11,819 nucleotides of DNA from Stramenopiles sp. TOSAG23-6. Taxonomy: Eukaryota > Sar. Location: contig LT636236.1 in the NCBI GenBank assembly GCA_900128565.1, positions 1 through 11,819 on the forward strand, in the 5' to 3' direction. The translations under genes were made by a program, and so were the position numbers. Below the pieces are notes generated by a model, which had not been told where the DNA came from, did no database searches, and saw only the letters and a program-made list of their open reading frames with translations. How positions within the stretch are numbered: position 1 is the stretch's first letter; every line of letters begins with the position of its first letter. This document shows positions 1 through 7,071 of this stretch, piece after piece.

Positions 1-52
1 TTCGTACGAAAAATAAATTCGATTTTTTTGTAAAAAAAAAAATAAAACATAC
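1..52 (-). other. Partial intron of the left-edge gene (donor GTATGT)
   Basis: On the minus strand the sequence turns abruptly T-rich at GTATGTTTTATTT (52 downward) and ends at the window edge in TTTTTCGTACGAA. The donor region matches the J-domain gene's intron (GATGTATGTTTTATTT against GATGTTTGTTTTATTT), and the edge matches the palindrome that precedes the TACCTAAC box in the other introns. It would interrupt the codon after Gly at phase 1. The acceptor lies outside the window. Confidence 0.6.
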
Positions 53-1370
53 ATCCATCTGGCTTTACAAATCCTGAGCTACTTGTAGTAGCGACAATAG
101 GGTTAGGGTTAGGAGTGTTTACAGCATCAGTATTAGGTTTTGATGATTTCATCATTGTTAGAGATCTAGAATTATAATCATTTTCATTTTGAATTTGTAC
201 GGCAGAACACGAAACATCATCAAAAAATGAATCATCATAAGTATCACAAGCTTCAATGGTCTGTATTTTTTTAGTACAATCTTGTGACTCATTTGAAACA
301 TCCATAGATTCCAATGTAGTTTCGATGGACGTTGAAGCGATACGCTTTTTCACAGCTTCTTTACGCAATCTTCTCTTCTTAGCCTTAGACATTTGATCCC
401 ATCCTTCAGGTTTCTTGAATGCTGTAGGGTCACTAGAAATAGAATTAACCGTATTGATATCTCCAGAAATAGAATTAACCGTATTGATATCTCCAGAAAT
501 AGGACTACATTGTACACTTGATGTGATAGTTGCTGATACTATGTTCTTGTGCACTGTTTCGTCAATGTCTGTATTAGTTTTTTTTGATACTTTTTTCAAA
601 GTTTCAGATTCTTCACATTTCAATGATTTCACCGGGCCTTCAGACTCAACAGAGGAAACTTTTAGCAGACTTAACTTTTTTTGGGCACGTATTTTTCGAA
701 GGCGTCGACGTTTTGCCTTTGACATGACCTGAGTTTCCTTCTCAGCTCCCTCGACTGTCTCTAAGACATTTGTTTCATCTGTGACAGAGGCACGAACAAC
801 GCTGGATTTCTCTTCACGCTTCCGTTTCATCTCTTTTTTAGGATTTTTACTAGATAGTTTTTCATCATTCACCACAGGAATGACATCATTTTGAGTCAGA
901 ATCGTTTTCTTGCGCATTGATTCAAGGATTTCATGTTTCGCCGCTTTTCGTTCAGCTTTGCGTTTGGCTTTACGTTCAAGTTTGGCAGCTGGACTATTGT
1001 CTTTCAATGATTTTTTTATCGCTTTTCGTTCAGCTTTGCGTTTGGCTTTACGTTCAAGTTTGGCGGCTGGACTATTGTCTTTTATTGGCTTTATTGATTC
1101 TACAGATTTTGGCACAGATATTACTGGTAGATTACTACTTTTAACCAATGAATCAGGCGCAGTATTTGCTTCTTTTGCAGCAAACAACTTCTCTAATCTG
1201 GCGAGACGTTTTTTCAATTCGTCATTCTCCACTTTCAACTCACGAAACTTTATAGGCTCATTATTCTTTCTAGATATGTCCTCTTTTGAACGCTGTATAT
1301 TTTGCTCAGAATTTTGCATTTGGCATTGCCAAGCTAATTGCTCTGCCTGTAATTCAGAGAATGCAGTCAT
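53..1370 (-). CDS. Lys/Arg-rich coiled-coil protein, N-terminal exon (partial, continues off left edge)
   Basis: A minus-strand frame stays open from an ATG at 1368-1370 to the window edge, about 439 codons before a GTATGT donor at 52-47. I do not recognise the family. Residues about 1-75 are Gln/Glu-rich and heptad-like (ELKVENDELKKRLARLEKLF), so probably a coiled coil. Then come two near-identical basic blocks (DNSPAAKLERKAKRKAERKA) and two copies of a basic motif (MSKAKRRRLRK and WDQMSKAKKRRLRK). A 10-residue duplication (SISGDINTVN) follows, then an acidic/Ser tail. There are no membrane segments. The basic clusters would suit nuclear or nucleolar location (inference). The frame is open further upstream to about 1575 but contains no ATG there, so 1370 is the best start. 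It is divergent from the Tubby gene. No stop lies inside the window; the frame past 52 reads as Phe/Lys-rich nonsense typical of an intron. Confidence 0.72.
435..500. repeat. Two tandem 30-base copies inside the left-edge gene
   Basis: Copies at 435-464 and 465-494 are identical, with the first six bases of a third at 495-500. On the minus strand they encode a repeated SISGDINTVN decapeptide. In-frame and identical, so probably a recent duplication. Confidence 0.85.
943..1082. repeat. 78-base-period direct repeat inside the left-edge gene
   Basis: About 62 bases starting at 943 recur at 1021 with one visible difference, separated by a spacer that makes the period 78 bases (26 codons). The minus strand encodes two copies of a basic block, DNSPAAKLERKAKRKAERKA. 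Such Lys/Arg/Ala heptads favour a charged single helix or a nuclear localisation region. Confidence 0.85.
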
Positions 1371-1626
1371 AATATTATATACTCTATCTTCTCGTAGTGG
1401 TGCCAAGCAGCAGTACTTCAATTTAGACTGACTACTCGCACTCGCTTTGGCTTGGCTTGGGAGGGATTTCGTGTTTTCGTTTTTTTTGTAACTGCTGAAA
1501 AGTTTGTACCATTTTTCATTAGGTAAAAAAAAATTGTCGGTTGTCTTACCGTATCCTTCCTTCAACTACGCTTCTTCCAAAATACGCAAAAGAACGTGTT
1601 TCAACTTACTGTATCACTCGAATATC
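1371..1626. promoter_or_regulatory. Divergent intergenic region between left-edge gene (-) and Tubby gene (+)
   Basis: These 256 bases separate two start codons pointing outward and must hold both promoters. I see an AGTACTT at about 1412-1418, a TTGTACC at 1504-1510 and A/T runs, but no classical TATA box clearly placed for either gene. The frames open through this stretch on either strand lack an ATG, so I leave them non-coding. Confidence 0.5.
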
Positions 1627-4452
1627 ATGTTTATGAATCAGAGTAACTTTTCAGATGGAGATTCTTCATCTGATGATCCTTTTGGAGACAGCCCGTCTCG
1701 AATTCGAAGCTCTGGAGCTCTAGGAGGTCGTTCAACACTATCAAATAGTAGTGGTCGTACCCCGTCCCCTCAAGCACCAACCACACCGGTGGGCAGTGGT
1801 GGAGCTTTTACGTATAGTGGTGGATTTAGTAGTAGCGGATTCTCTTCAAGAAAAAATCAAAAGTCATATTCTCATTCTTTACATGGCGAAAACGACGATG
1901 GTCCACCTGGTGATAATTTTGAACGATCTCAAAAGATGGAAAGACAACGCGAACGGGAAGCGAAGAAACAAACTGAAAGTTTAGGTAGTCGTTCTAATGG
2001 AGGTATTATGATGTCATCCACTGCAAAACCTCACCGACGACGTATCATGCAACAATTTTCAGCTCCTCGACGTTTTGAAGATGATTTTTCAGCACCTAAA
2101 CGTAAAAGAGAGAAACCAAAAGCACCCGTGTTTGATCGACGTAACCGTTTTCAGGAATCTTCAAGCGATGATGATCAAAATGATTTTGATGAAGAAGAGA
2201 CGACTGTTCGAAAAGTAAATAATCATAATAATAATAACGTTTCGCTAAATGGGGCATTTGGTAAGGCACTTTTTGTTGAAGACGAAAGTGTTCCTGATAA
2301 TAAAAAAACACTTTCTGAATTGTTTGGCAAAGAACGAGGAAGAAAAAAAGAAAAAAGAGAGAAAAAAACTCGATCAAAAAAACCAAGGAGTACTTTTCAG
2401 AATGAGAGTAAACAAATTGTTGATAACCTCAAATCTACGTTCTTTGCTGATGAGGTTGTTTCATACAGGACTGGAAGTAAATCTCCAGTTATCGATCTAA
2501 GTCCTACTAGTGAGTCGAAAACAAAGGCATCAACTTTTAGTTCCTCCGACCGTAGAAAAAGACCAAAGCGCTCAAAAAGGCCGAAACGATCAAGTGGTCC
2601 TCCTCCTAACACAATAGATACGTTTTTTGATGATGATCAAAACGCTGGAAATACTTCAGTCACGATACAACTTCCAGGGATCAGAGATTCTAATTCAGAT
2701 TCAGGTAGCGATGGAAGTGGTGTAAGTATTGTGACACCACCGGGGGAAAGGGGAAAAACGCCCCCTCGTAAACATTACCACAAGCGCAATGATAATAGTA
2801 ACGAAAATCTATCTGAAGATTCTAATGAACCAAAAAGATATAAAGGTTCACAAAGAAATTCTCGAACCAAAAGAAAGAATTCATCAAATACAAAAGAAAA
2901 ATATCACTACGGCGACAGAGAAAGCAATTCAAATTCTTTTAGTGCTGATGACTATGATGAAACCTCACAAGGAAAGAAAATACCTAAGCAACATGATGAC
3001 AAATACGAAGCTTTGTACAAAAGTCGTCGAAGTCAAGAGAAACGCGACAATCGTAGGAATAAAAGACGCGATCGTGGTCCGAGAGAAAATAACAGGTATA
3101 ACGACAAATCCAAAAAAAGTAATGCGGAACTTGAAAGAAGGGGACCAAGAGCCGAAAGAGCACTCACTGATAGTAACGATAGTGATGATAGTTATCGCAG
3201 ATCAAAGAAAAAGAAGAATACACGTCGAAGTCTGAGTGATAGTAACGATAGTGATGATAGTTATCGCAGATCAAAGAAAAAGAAGAATACACGTCGAAGT
3301 CTGAGTGATAGTAACGATAGTGATGATAGTTATCGCAGATCAAAGAAAAAGAAGAATACAAATGATAGTGATGATAGTTATCATAGATCAAAGAAAAAGA
3401 AGAATTCACGTCGAAGTCTGAGTGATAGTAATGATAGTGATGATAGTGATGGTAGTTATCATAAATCAAAGAAAAAGACCAAAAAACGTTCACCAAAAGA
3501 GAGAAGTTCTCGTTCATCAAAGTCTGCTCGTCGTGAAGAATTTTCACCACCAGCAATGCAACCTGTAACTTTTAATTTTTCAAATATGAAAATATTTAAT
3601 ACAGCACCACCTCCTAAGAGGGCTGGTACTATAGAATGTTATATAGAAAGAAAGAAAAGCGGTCTTAAAAAAATGTATCCTGAATATTATTTATATATGA
3701 AGAAAGGTCAACGATTTCTTTTGGCGGCAAAAAAACGTAAGAATAATAAGACTTCAAATTATAATATTACTTGGGCCAAAGAAGGTATAAAAAAACGAAA
3801 AAGTGCATCATTTATAGGAAAATTGAGATCAAATTTTGTTGGCACAGAATTTACTTGCTACGATGATGGCATCAACCCTAAAGATATAGATTCTGTCGAC
3901 TATAATGGAGCAATGGGAGCAGTGAGGAAAGAGCTAGTAAGTATTCAGTATGCTTCGAATGTAATGGGTTCAAGGGGACCAAGAAAAATGAAGGTTTGCG
4001 TACGTTTTCATCGTTAATTGTTTTCCTAAACTTTTTCCTTAGTAAATTTTGTACCTAACGTTTTTTTTTACGAAAAAAAAATATTTTTCACAAAACATGT
4101 ACCTGCTGTAAAAAATGGCCGAGCAGAGATATTTAAACCATTGAAACGTTCGGAAGGTTTAGCTGCGAAAGCAAAACAACAAGAATATAGTAATTGTTTT
4201 GTTCTTATTAATAAACCACCGCGCTGGAATGAAAATGTTGGGGCTTATGTATTAAACTTTTGTGGACGAGTGACAATGGCGTCTGTGAAGAATTTCCAAT
4301 TAGTTTCACCAGATGATCATGATACAGTTGTATTGCAATTTGGTAGAGTAGGGAAGCATATGTTCACAATGGATTATCACTGGCCATTGTCACCTTTTCA
4401 AGCATTCGCAATTTGTCTTAGTTCATTTGATTATAAACTAGCTTGCGAGTGA
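1627..4452 (+). CDS. Tubby-like protein, two exons (1627-3999 and about 4099-4452)
   Basis: Joined length is about 908 residues. Residues 1-650 are disordered, Ser/Lys/Asp-rich, with a repeat block at about 514-622. Residues about 656-908 form a Tubby domain: [20 protein letters not shown], then [16 protein letters not shown] (Lys/Arg cluster where family members bind PtdIns(4,5)P2), [29 protein letters not shown], then in exon 2 [28 protein letters not shown] and the terminal [10 protein letters not shown], which is the family's usual end. Tubby proteins link membrane phosphoinositides to ciliary cargo or transcription; which applies here is unknown. ATG 1627 is chosen because the longer frame begins only with TTG at 1504; ATG 1633 is also possible. 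Removing 4000-4098 rejoins Cys to ValProAlaVal and gives exactly the family spacing. It is convergent with the Mediator-like gene. Confidence 0.9.
3166..3492 (+). repeat. In-frame tandem repeat, 69-base unit, five copies
   Basis: Copies begin at 3166, 3235, 3304, 3361 and 3421. The first two are full 23-codon units ([18 protein letters not shown] plus TRRSL) and almost identical; the third and fourth are shortened to 19 and 20 codons; the fifth is diverged. They alternate acidic Ser/Asp stretches (casein-kinase-2-like sites) with Lys runs. The antisense open frame over this block is a by-product of the repeat. Confidence 0.9.
4000..4098 (+). other. Intron in the Tubby gene, non-AG 3' end
   Basis: This 99-base T-rich insert splits the Tubby domain between Cys and ValProAlaVal. 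The donor is GTACGT at 4000. A GTACCTAACG box with a following T run lies at about 4051-4069 and matches the other introns. The 3' junction reads ACAAAACAT then GTACC; no AG occurs between 4042 and the exon. GTAC is present at both ends (4000-4003 and 4099-4102), so the true boundaries could slide by up to four bases. The insert contains an in-frame TAA. Confidence 0.75.
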
Positions 4453-4584
4453 AGGTAGTCAATGGACACGAAATAATTTAAAATTTTTCAAAAATAAAGC
4501 ATATCTATTAGTACTACATTTATTTATGCATATATATATGTATTGTTATGATGTTATCACACACAAAAATCTACTTTAAAAATA
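4453..4584. other. Convergent 3' junction, Tubby / Mediator-like gene
   Basis: These 132 bases lie between two stop codons. They are AT-rich with an AATAAA-type sequence near 4492-4497 that could serve as the Tubby poly(A) signal, and an alternating TA run near 4530-4540. I see no gene. Confidence 0.4.
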
Positions 4585-4890
4585 TCAGATTGCAGTATCC
4601 TCACACAAGTTGTCTTCCCAGGTTTTAATCAGTTTCATATACTTCGAGAGTAGCTGTTTCTTCTTCAATAGTTCTGCTTCGAGTTTTGCTATTTGTTCCT
4701 CTTCGCTTTCAGCGAGGATAATACTTTCCTGAGTTTCAATTTGTGCATTTTCAAAGTACAGTTGTAGTAACCCTGCGACACTTTCAAACTCTTCCAAATG
4801 AGAAACGTCATCAGACGCAGGGTCACTATTATTAAGTTTAGCAACACAAACAGAAAAGGACTCTCGCAATGCAACAAGAATACTTGTCAT
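4585..4890 (-). CDS. Mediator complex subunit 28-like protein
   Basis: A 101-residue acidic protein. Residues about 1-58 are a helical stretch (LEEFESVAGLLQLYFENAQ). Residues about 60-101 are a coiled coil ending IAKLEAELLKKKQLLSKYMK followed by Leu-Ile-Lys-Thr-Trp. This resembles the C-terminal signature I recall for MED28 in animals and plants (Leu-x-x-Glu-Leu, a Lys-Lys/Lys-Asp pair, Leu, Lys-His/Tyr, Leu, Trp, Leu, Glu-Asp). MED28 belongs to the head region of Mediator, which bridges transcription factors and RNA polymerase II. The protein is shorter than animal MED28, which has a longer N-terminus. Alternatively it is an unrelated small coiled-coil protein; the Trp and Lys spacing favours MED28. 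The start is the only sensible ATG. It shares a divergent promoter with the lipid phosphatase gene. Confidence 0.55.
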   Translation of the reverse strand: MTSILVALRESFSVCVAKLNNSDPASDDVSHLEEFESVAGLLQLYFENAQIETQESIILAESEEEQIAKLEAELLKKKQLLSKYMKLIKTWEDNLCEDTAI

Positions 4891-5230
4891 ATTTCGGAGA
4901 ATGCGGACACAGCTTTATCAAAAGTAATTAATAAAGTGTTTTTTTAAATAATATTAAAATCAGCAATTCAAGGATTATCCAATACCTACCACACAGCTGC
5001 CACTATTATGAATTTTATGAACTAGCTATACCTGAAATAGAAAATAATATCGTTTAATACCGGTCCCGAGGGTCTTTATGTCAGGTCAGTTTGCAACTCG
5101 TTGGCCAGTACCGGGTATCGGGAAATTGACAGTACGCGTACTACGAACTTCGAAGTACTACCGAGTACTACCTTAATTGTATTGTATAATATAGTACAAT
5201 GCTTTATTTTTGTGTTCTCCAAATTCTACC
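4891..5230. promoter_or_regulatory. Divergent intergenic region with AGTAC-rich palindromes (Mediator-like - / PAP2 +)
   Basis: A 340-base non-coding stretch. The left half is AT-rich. The middle (about 5060-5172) is markedly more GC-rich and packed with AGTAC words: at 5107, 5131-5142 (AGTACGCGTACT, a perfect palindrome), 5154-5162 and 5164-5172 (two AGTACTACC copies one base apart), and 5193. ACTTCGAAGT at 5147-5156 is another perfect palindrome. These probably are protein-binding sites of a bidirectional promoter (inference). A TATAATATA stretch near 5184-5192 lies about 40 bases before the plus-strand ATG. Confidence 0.55.
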
Positions 5231-5980
5231 ATGAGACATAGGATGCGTGATAAAAACGGCGATACTTCAAAGTTGAGTGATGTAAAAGGTAGAAGTGATG
5301 GTATTATTCCCAAGGCTAGACGGATTTCTTCATTGATAGGTTTTTCAATGAAAGGAAAAACTAGCACTACTCCTGTTGCTTTTGTTGCTGACCACACTCG
5401 TGAGTGGGTTACTATGATAGTTTTTTTTGTGCTTATCATTTCGGATGGTTCAACTTTTATTGTTAGTGTCATTATTGGTGCTCTTGGGAATGCCATAATT
5501 GCGAAACTTTTAAAGCGTATTTTTAAGCAACCTCGACCACCTACGTCTACACTGACAGATTTTGGGTTGCCATCAAGCCATGCGTGCTCTTTGTTCTTTC
5601 TATCTACGTTTGTGTCGTCTTATGCATACAACTGGAGGAGTCAAACAGGGATCGAATTTGGTCTTACTCTTTGTAGCTTCCCACTGCAATTGGCTGCTAT
5701 GTTATCATGGTGGAGAGTCAGACGAGGACATCATACAAAAGAACAGGTTTTTATTGGAGGAGCTTTAGGAGTAGTGAACGGGATTTTATGGACTTATGTC
5801 GTTCCAAGTCTATCAAAGTCTATTGACACATTCTTAATTACTGTGGATGCAACTAGACCTAATGGAATAAGTGGTTCATGTCTTAGACTTTTCGGAATAT
5901 CCGTTTTAATGTTTTTTGTTGTGTTGATTATGGTTTCCGCTGAACGATATTTTTTTGATTCGCTGAAAGCACACCGTTGA
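5231..5980 (+). CDS. PAP2-superfamily lipid phosphatase, LPP-epsilon type
   Basis: A 249-residue integral membrane enzyme expected to dephosphorylate phosphatidic acid or a related polyisoprenoid/lipid phosphate. All three PAP2 motifs are visible: KRIFKQPRP (residues about 95-103, the K-x6-RP motif), PSSHA (about 114-118) and WWRVRRGHHT (about 160-169, Arg-x5-His as in the third motif, with the catalytic His). About five hydrophobic segments lie between residues 58 and 245. The wording KRI...RP, PSSHA and WWRV...HT closely recalls plant plastid LPP-epsilon. Residues 1-50 are basic with no hydrophobic leader, so a plastid or signal peptide is not evident. ATG 5231 is used because the longer frame begins with TTG. 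It is convergent, 76 bases away, with the IQ-repeat gene. Dolichyl-diphosphatase is an alternative identity. Confidence 0.88.
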   Translation: MRHRMRDKNGDTSKLSDVKGRSDGIIPKARRISSLIGFSMKGKTSTTPVAFVADHTREWVTMIVFFVLIISDGSTFIVSVIIGALGNAIIAKLLKRIFKQPRPPTSTLTDFGLPSSHACSLFFLSTFVSSYAYNWRSQTGIEFGLTLCSFPLQLAAMLSWWRVRRGHHTKEQVFIGGALGVVNGILWTYVVPSLSKSIDTFLITVDATRPNGISGSCLRLFGISVLMFFVVLIMVSAERYFFDSLKAHR

Positions 5981-6056
5981 TAACAATGTATTAAAAATAG
6001 ATAAATAAAATTAAGTTATAATTTCGATAGTTCATTTAATGGTATTATTTCTCAAA
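5981..6056. other. Convergent 3' junction, PAP2 / IQ gene
   Basis: Only 76 bases separate the two stops. The stretch contains AATAAAATTAAG near 6004, a likely poly(A) signal for the plus-strand gene. The transcripts must nearly abut or overlap. Confidence 0.4.
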
Positions 6057-6557
6057 TTAAGCTCCAGATAGAGGGCGTACCCGAGGTTCCAGAGCAACTT
6101 TATCAACAAGATTGGCGTCTGGCATGTTTCTAATACCTAAAAGCCGTAAAGCAGTTCTAATTGCCCATAGAGCATCCCTCTGCTGTCTAGCTAATACCTG
6201 CCTAAAACGACTCTGAAGACGAGTTGCCGCACCATGTGCCTGTCTCCTCCTTTCTTCAACTAGTAGCTGCCGAAATAACGCTTGAAGACGTATCAAAGCT
6301 TGAAGGCGAATTGCTCGACGGTTGCGTTCTTCAACCATNATTTGCCTAAATAGAGCTTGAAGACGAGTCGCAGCTCCATGAGCTTGTCGTCTACGATATT
6401 CACCCAACATTTGTCTAATTCGTGACTGGAGAGTCAAAGCAGCTGCATGCTCCTCTTCGATATTTTTTACACTAGCGTCAGAAACAGTAACTTGCTTCTG
6501 TGGAGGATGAAAGCTTTTCGTAGTTAACGAAACTCTTTTTCTTCGACTTTTTTCCAT
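6057..6557 (-). CDS. IQ-motif repeat protein, putative calmodulin binder
   Basis: A 166-residue very basic protein. Residues 1-40 are basic and Ser/Thr-rich. From about 41 to 140 there are at least four IQ-like units: AALTLQSRIRQMLGEYRRR, AATRLQALFRQ...EERNRR, IRLQALFRQLLVEERRR and AATRLQSRFRQVLARQQR. IQ motifs form single helices that bind calmodulin or myosin light chains, often without calcium. In most units the Ile of 'IQ' is Leu, which is common. No motor, kinase or other domain accompanies them. ATG 6557 is chosen; the frame extends upstream only to TTG. An N at 6339 leaves one codon as Ile or Met in the second unit. It is divergent from the kinase gene. Confidence 0.8.
   Translation of the reverse strand: MEKSRRKRVSLTTKSFHPPQKQVTVSDASVKNIEEEHAAALTLQSRIRQMLGEYRRRQAHGAATRLQALFRQXMVEERNRRAIRLQALIRLQALFRQLLVEERRRQAHGAATRLQSRFRQVLARQQRDALWAIRTALRLLGIRNMPDANLVDKVALEPRVRPLSGA
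6193..6410. repeat. Imperfect repeats encoding IQ units
   Basis: The segment encoding RRRQAHGAATRLQ occurs twice about 48 codons (144 bases) apart, with shorter RLQALFRQ-encoding copies between them. The copies have diverged at synonymous sites (for example around 6222 and 6372), so the duplication is older than the repeats in the Tubby gene. Confidence 0.65.
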
Positions 6558-7071
6558 GCTTACCACCAAATATAACTACTTACTTCTTGTCAAATAACAA
6601 TAGTTCTGATTCAGATTGAATACAATCTTGTGTGAAGTATTTGTCAGTTTTGTGTTCCTAGTAGTACCTGTGAACTGGTACCTATAGTTAACAGTTTGGT
6701 AACAATATCGTCGACAACCTGTGTCAAGAAATTTCTTTTTTCAAAGTTTTTTTTTGTCCTTTTTTTCGGAGACTTTCATCTGCTATATTTTACAGCAGTT
6801 TTGTTCCCAAAGATTTTGCGGAGAAGGATGCCTCAAATTAAATTTATGGTATACCTTAACAAGCAAGCTCACTTACCTGAACGTGCTATATTGCAGAGTC
6901 TTCGAAATATATCTTTATCAAAATCCCTCCATAGCTAGTCTGGGAAACAAAAGAAGCATTTCCGTTGACTACAGATCATGCAATAGGTATTACTCTAGTT
7001 GGATTTATCACATTTATTGATTTCAAGTTGTACAGGGAAGCAAATACTATTTTTCCGCGAAATACTTTTCA
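6558..7071. promoter_or_regulatory. Divergent intergenic region, IQ gene (-) / cyclic-nucleotide kinase (+)
   Basis: A 514-base gap, the longest in the window. Near 6658-6690 lie AGTACCT and GGTACCTAT (the latter containing the palindrome GGTACC). The rest is T-rich with no convincing gene: open frames at 6696-6938 and 7020 start with TTG or GTG and encode Phe/Leu-rich, low-complexity peptides. It presumably contains two promoters and the kinase 5' UTR; a 5' UTR intron is possible, but I cannot define one. Confidence 0.45.

Noticed and set aside
98-116. TTAGGG-like telomeric repeat
   Set aside because: Only about two and a half units, lying inside the coding frame where it encodes Asn-Pro pairs; no sign of a chromosome end or fusion.
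415-1431. Plus-strand open frames at 415-732 and 910-1431, rich in repeats
   Set aside because: They are antisense to the continuous minus-strand frame 53-1370, whose codon content and coiled-coil composition look like real protein; the repeats arise from duplications in that gene.
1495-1549. Possible 55-base GT-AG intron upstream of the left-edge gene (minus strand, GTAAGA to TTTTCAG)
   Set aside because: The splice signals look good, but the flanking exon is unsupported, it nearly abuts the Tubby gene start, and it lacks the TACCTAAC core of the other introns. It could still be a 5' UTR intron.
3164-3556. Minus-strand frame encoding a His/Tyr-rich repeat peptide
   Set aside because: It is the antisense of the Ser/Asp/Lys repeat in the Tubby gene and has no independent support.
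4004-4130. GT-AG splicing of the Tubby intron to the AG at about 4124-4130
   Set aside because: It would remove ValProAlaVal and the following conserved strand of the Tubby domain, although the frame downstream of 4099 encodes exactly that segment.
6696-7020. Two overlapping plus-strand open frames of 80 and 99 residues before the kinase
   Set aside because: They start with TTG or GTG, are Phe/Leu-rich low complexity and end before the kinase ATG; more likely 5' UTR or promoter.
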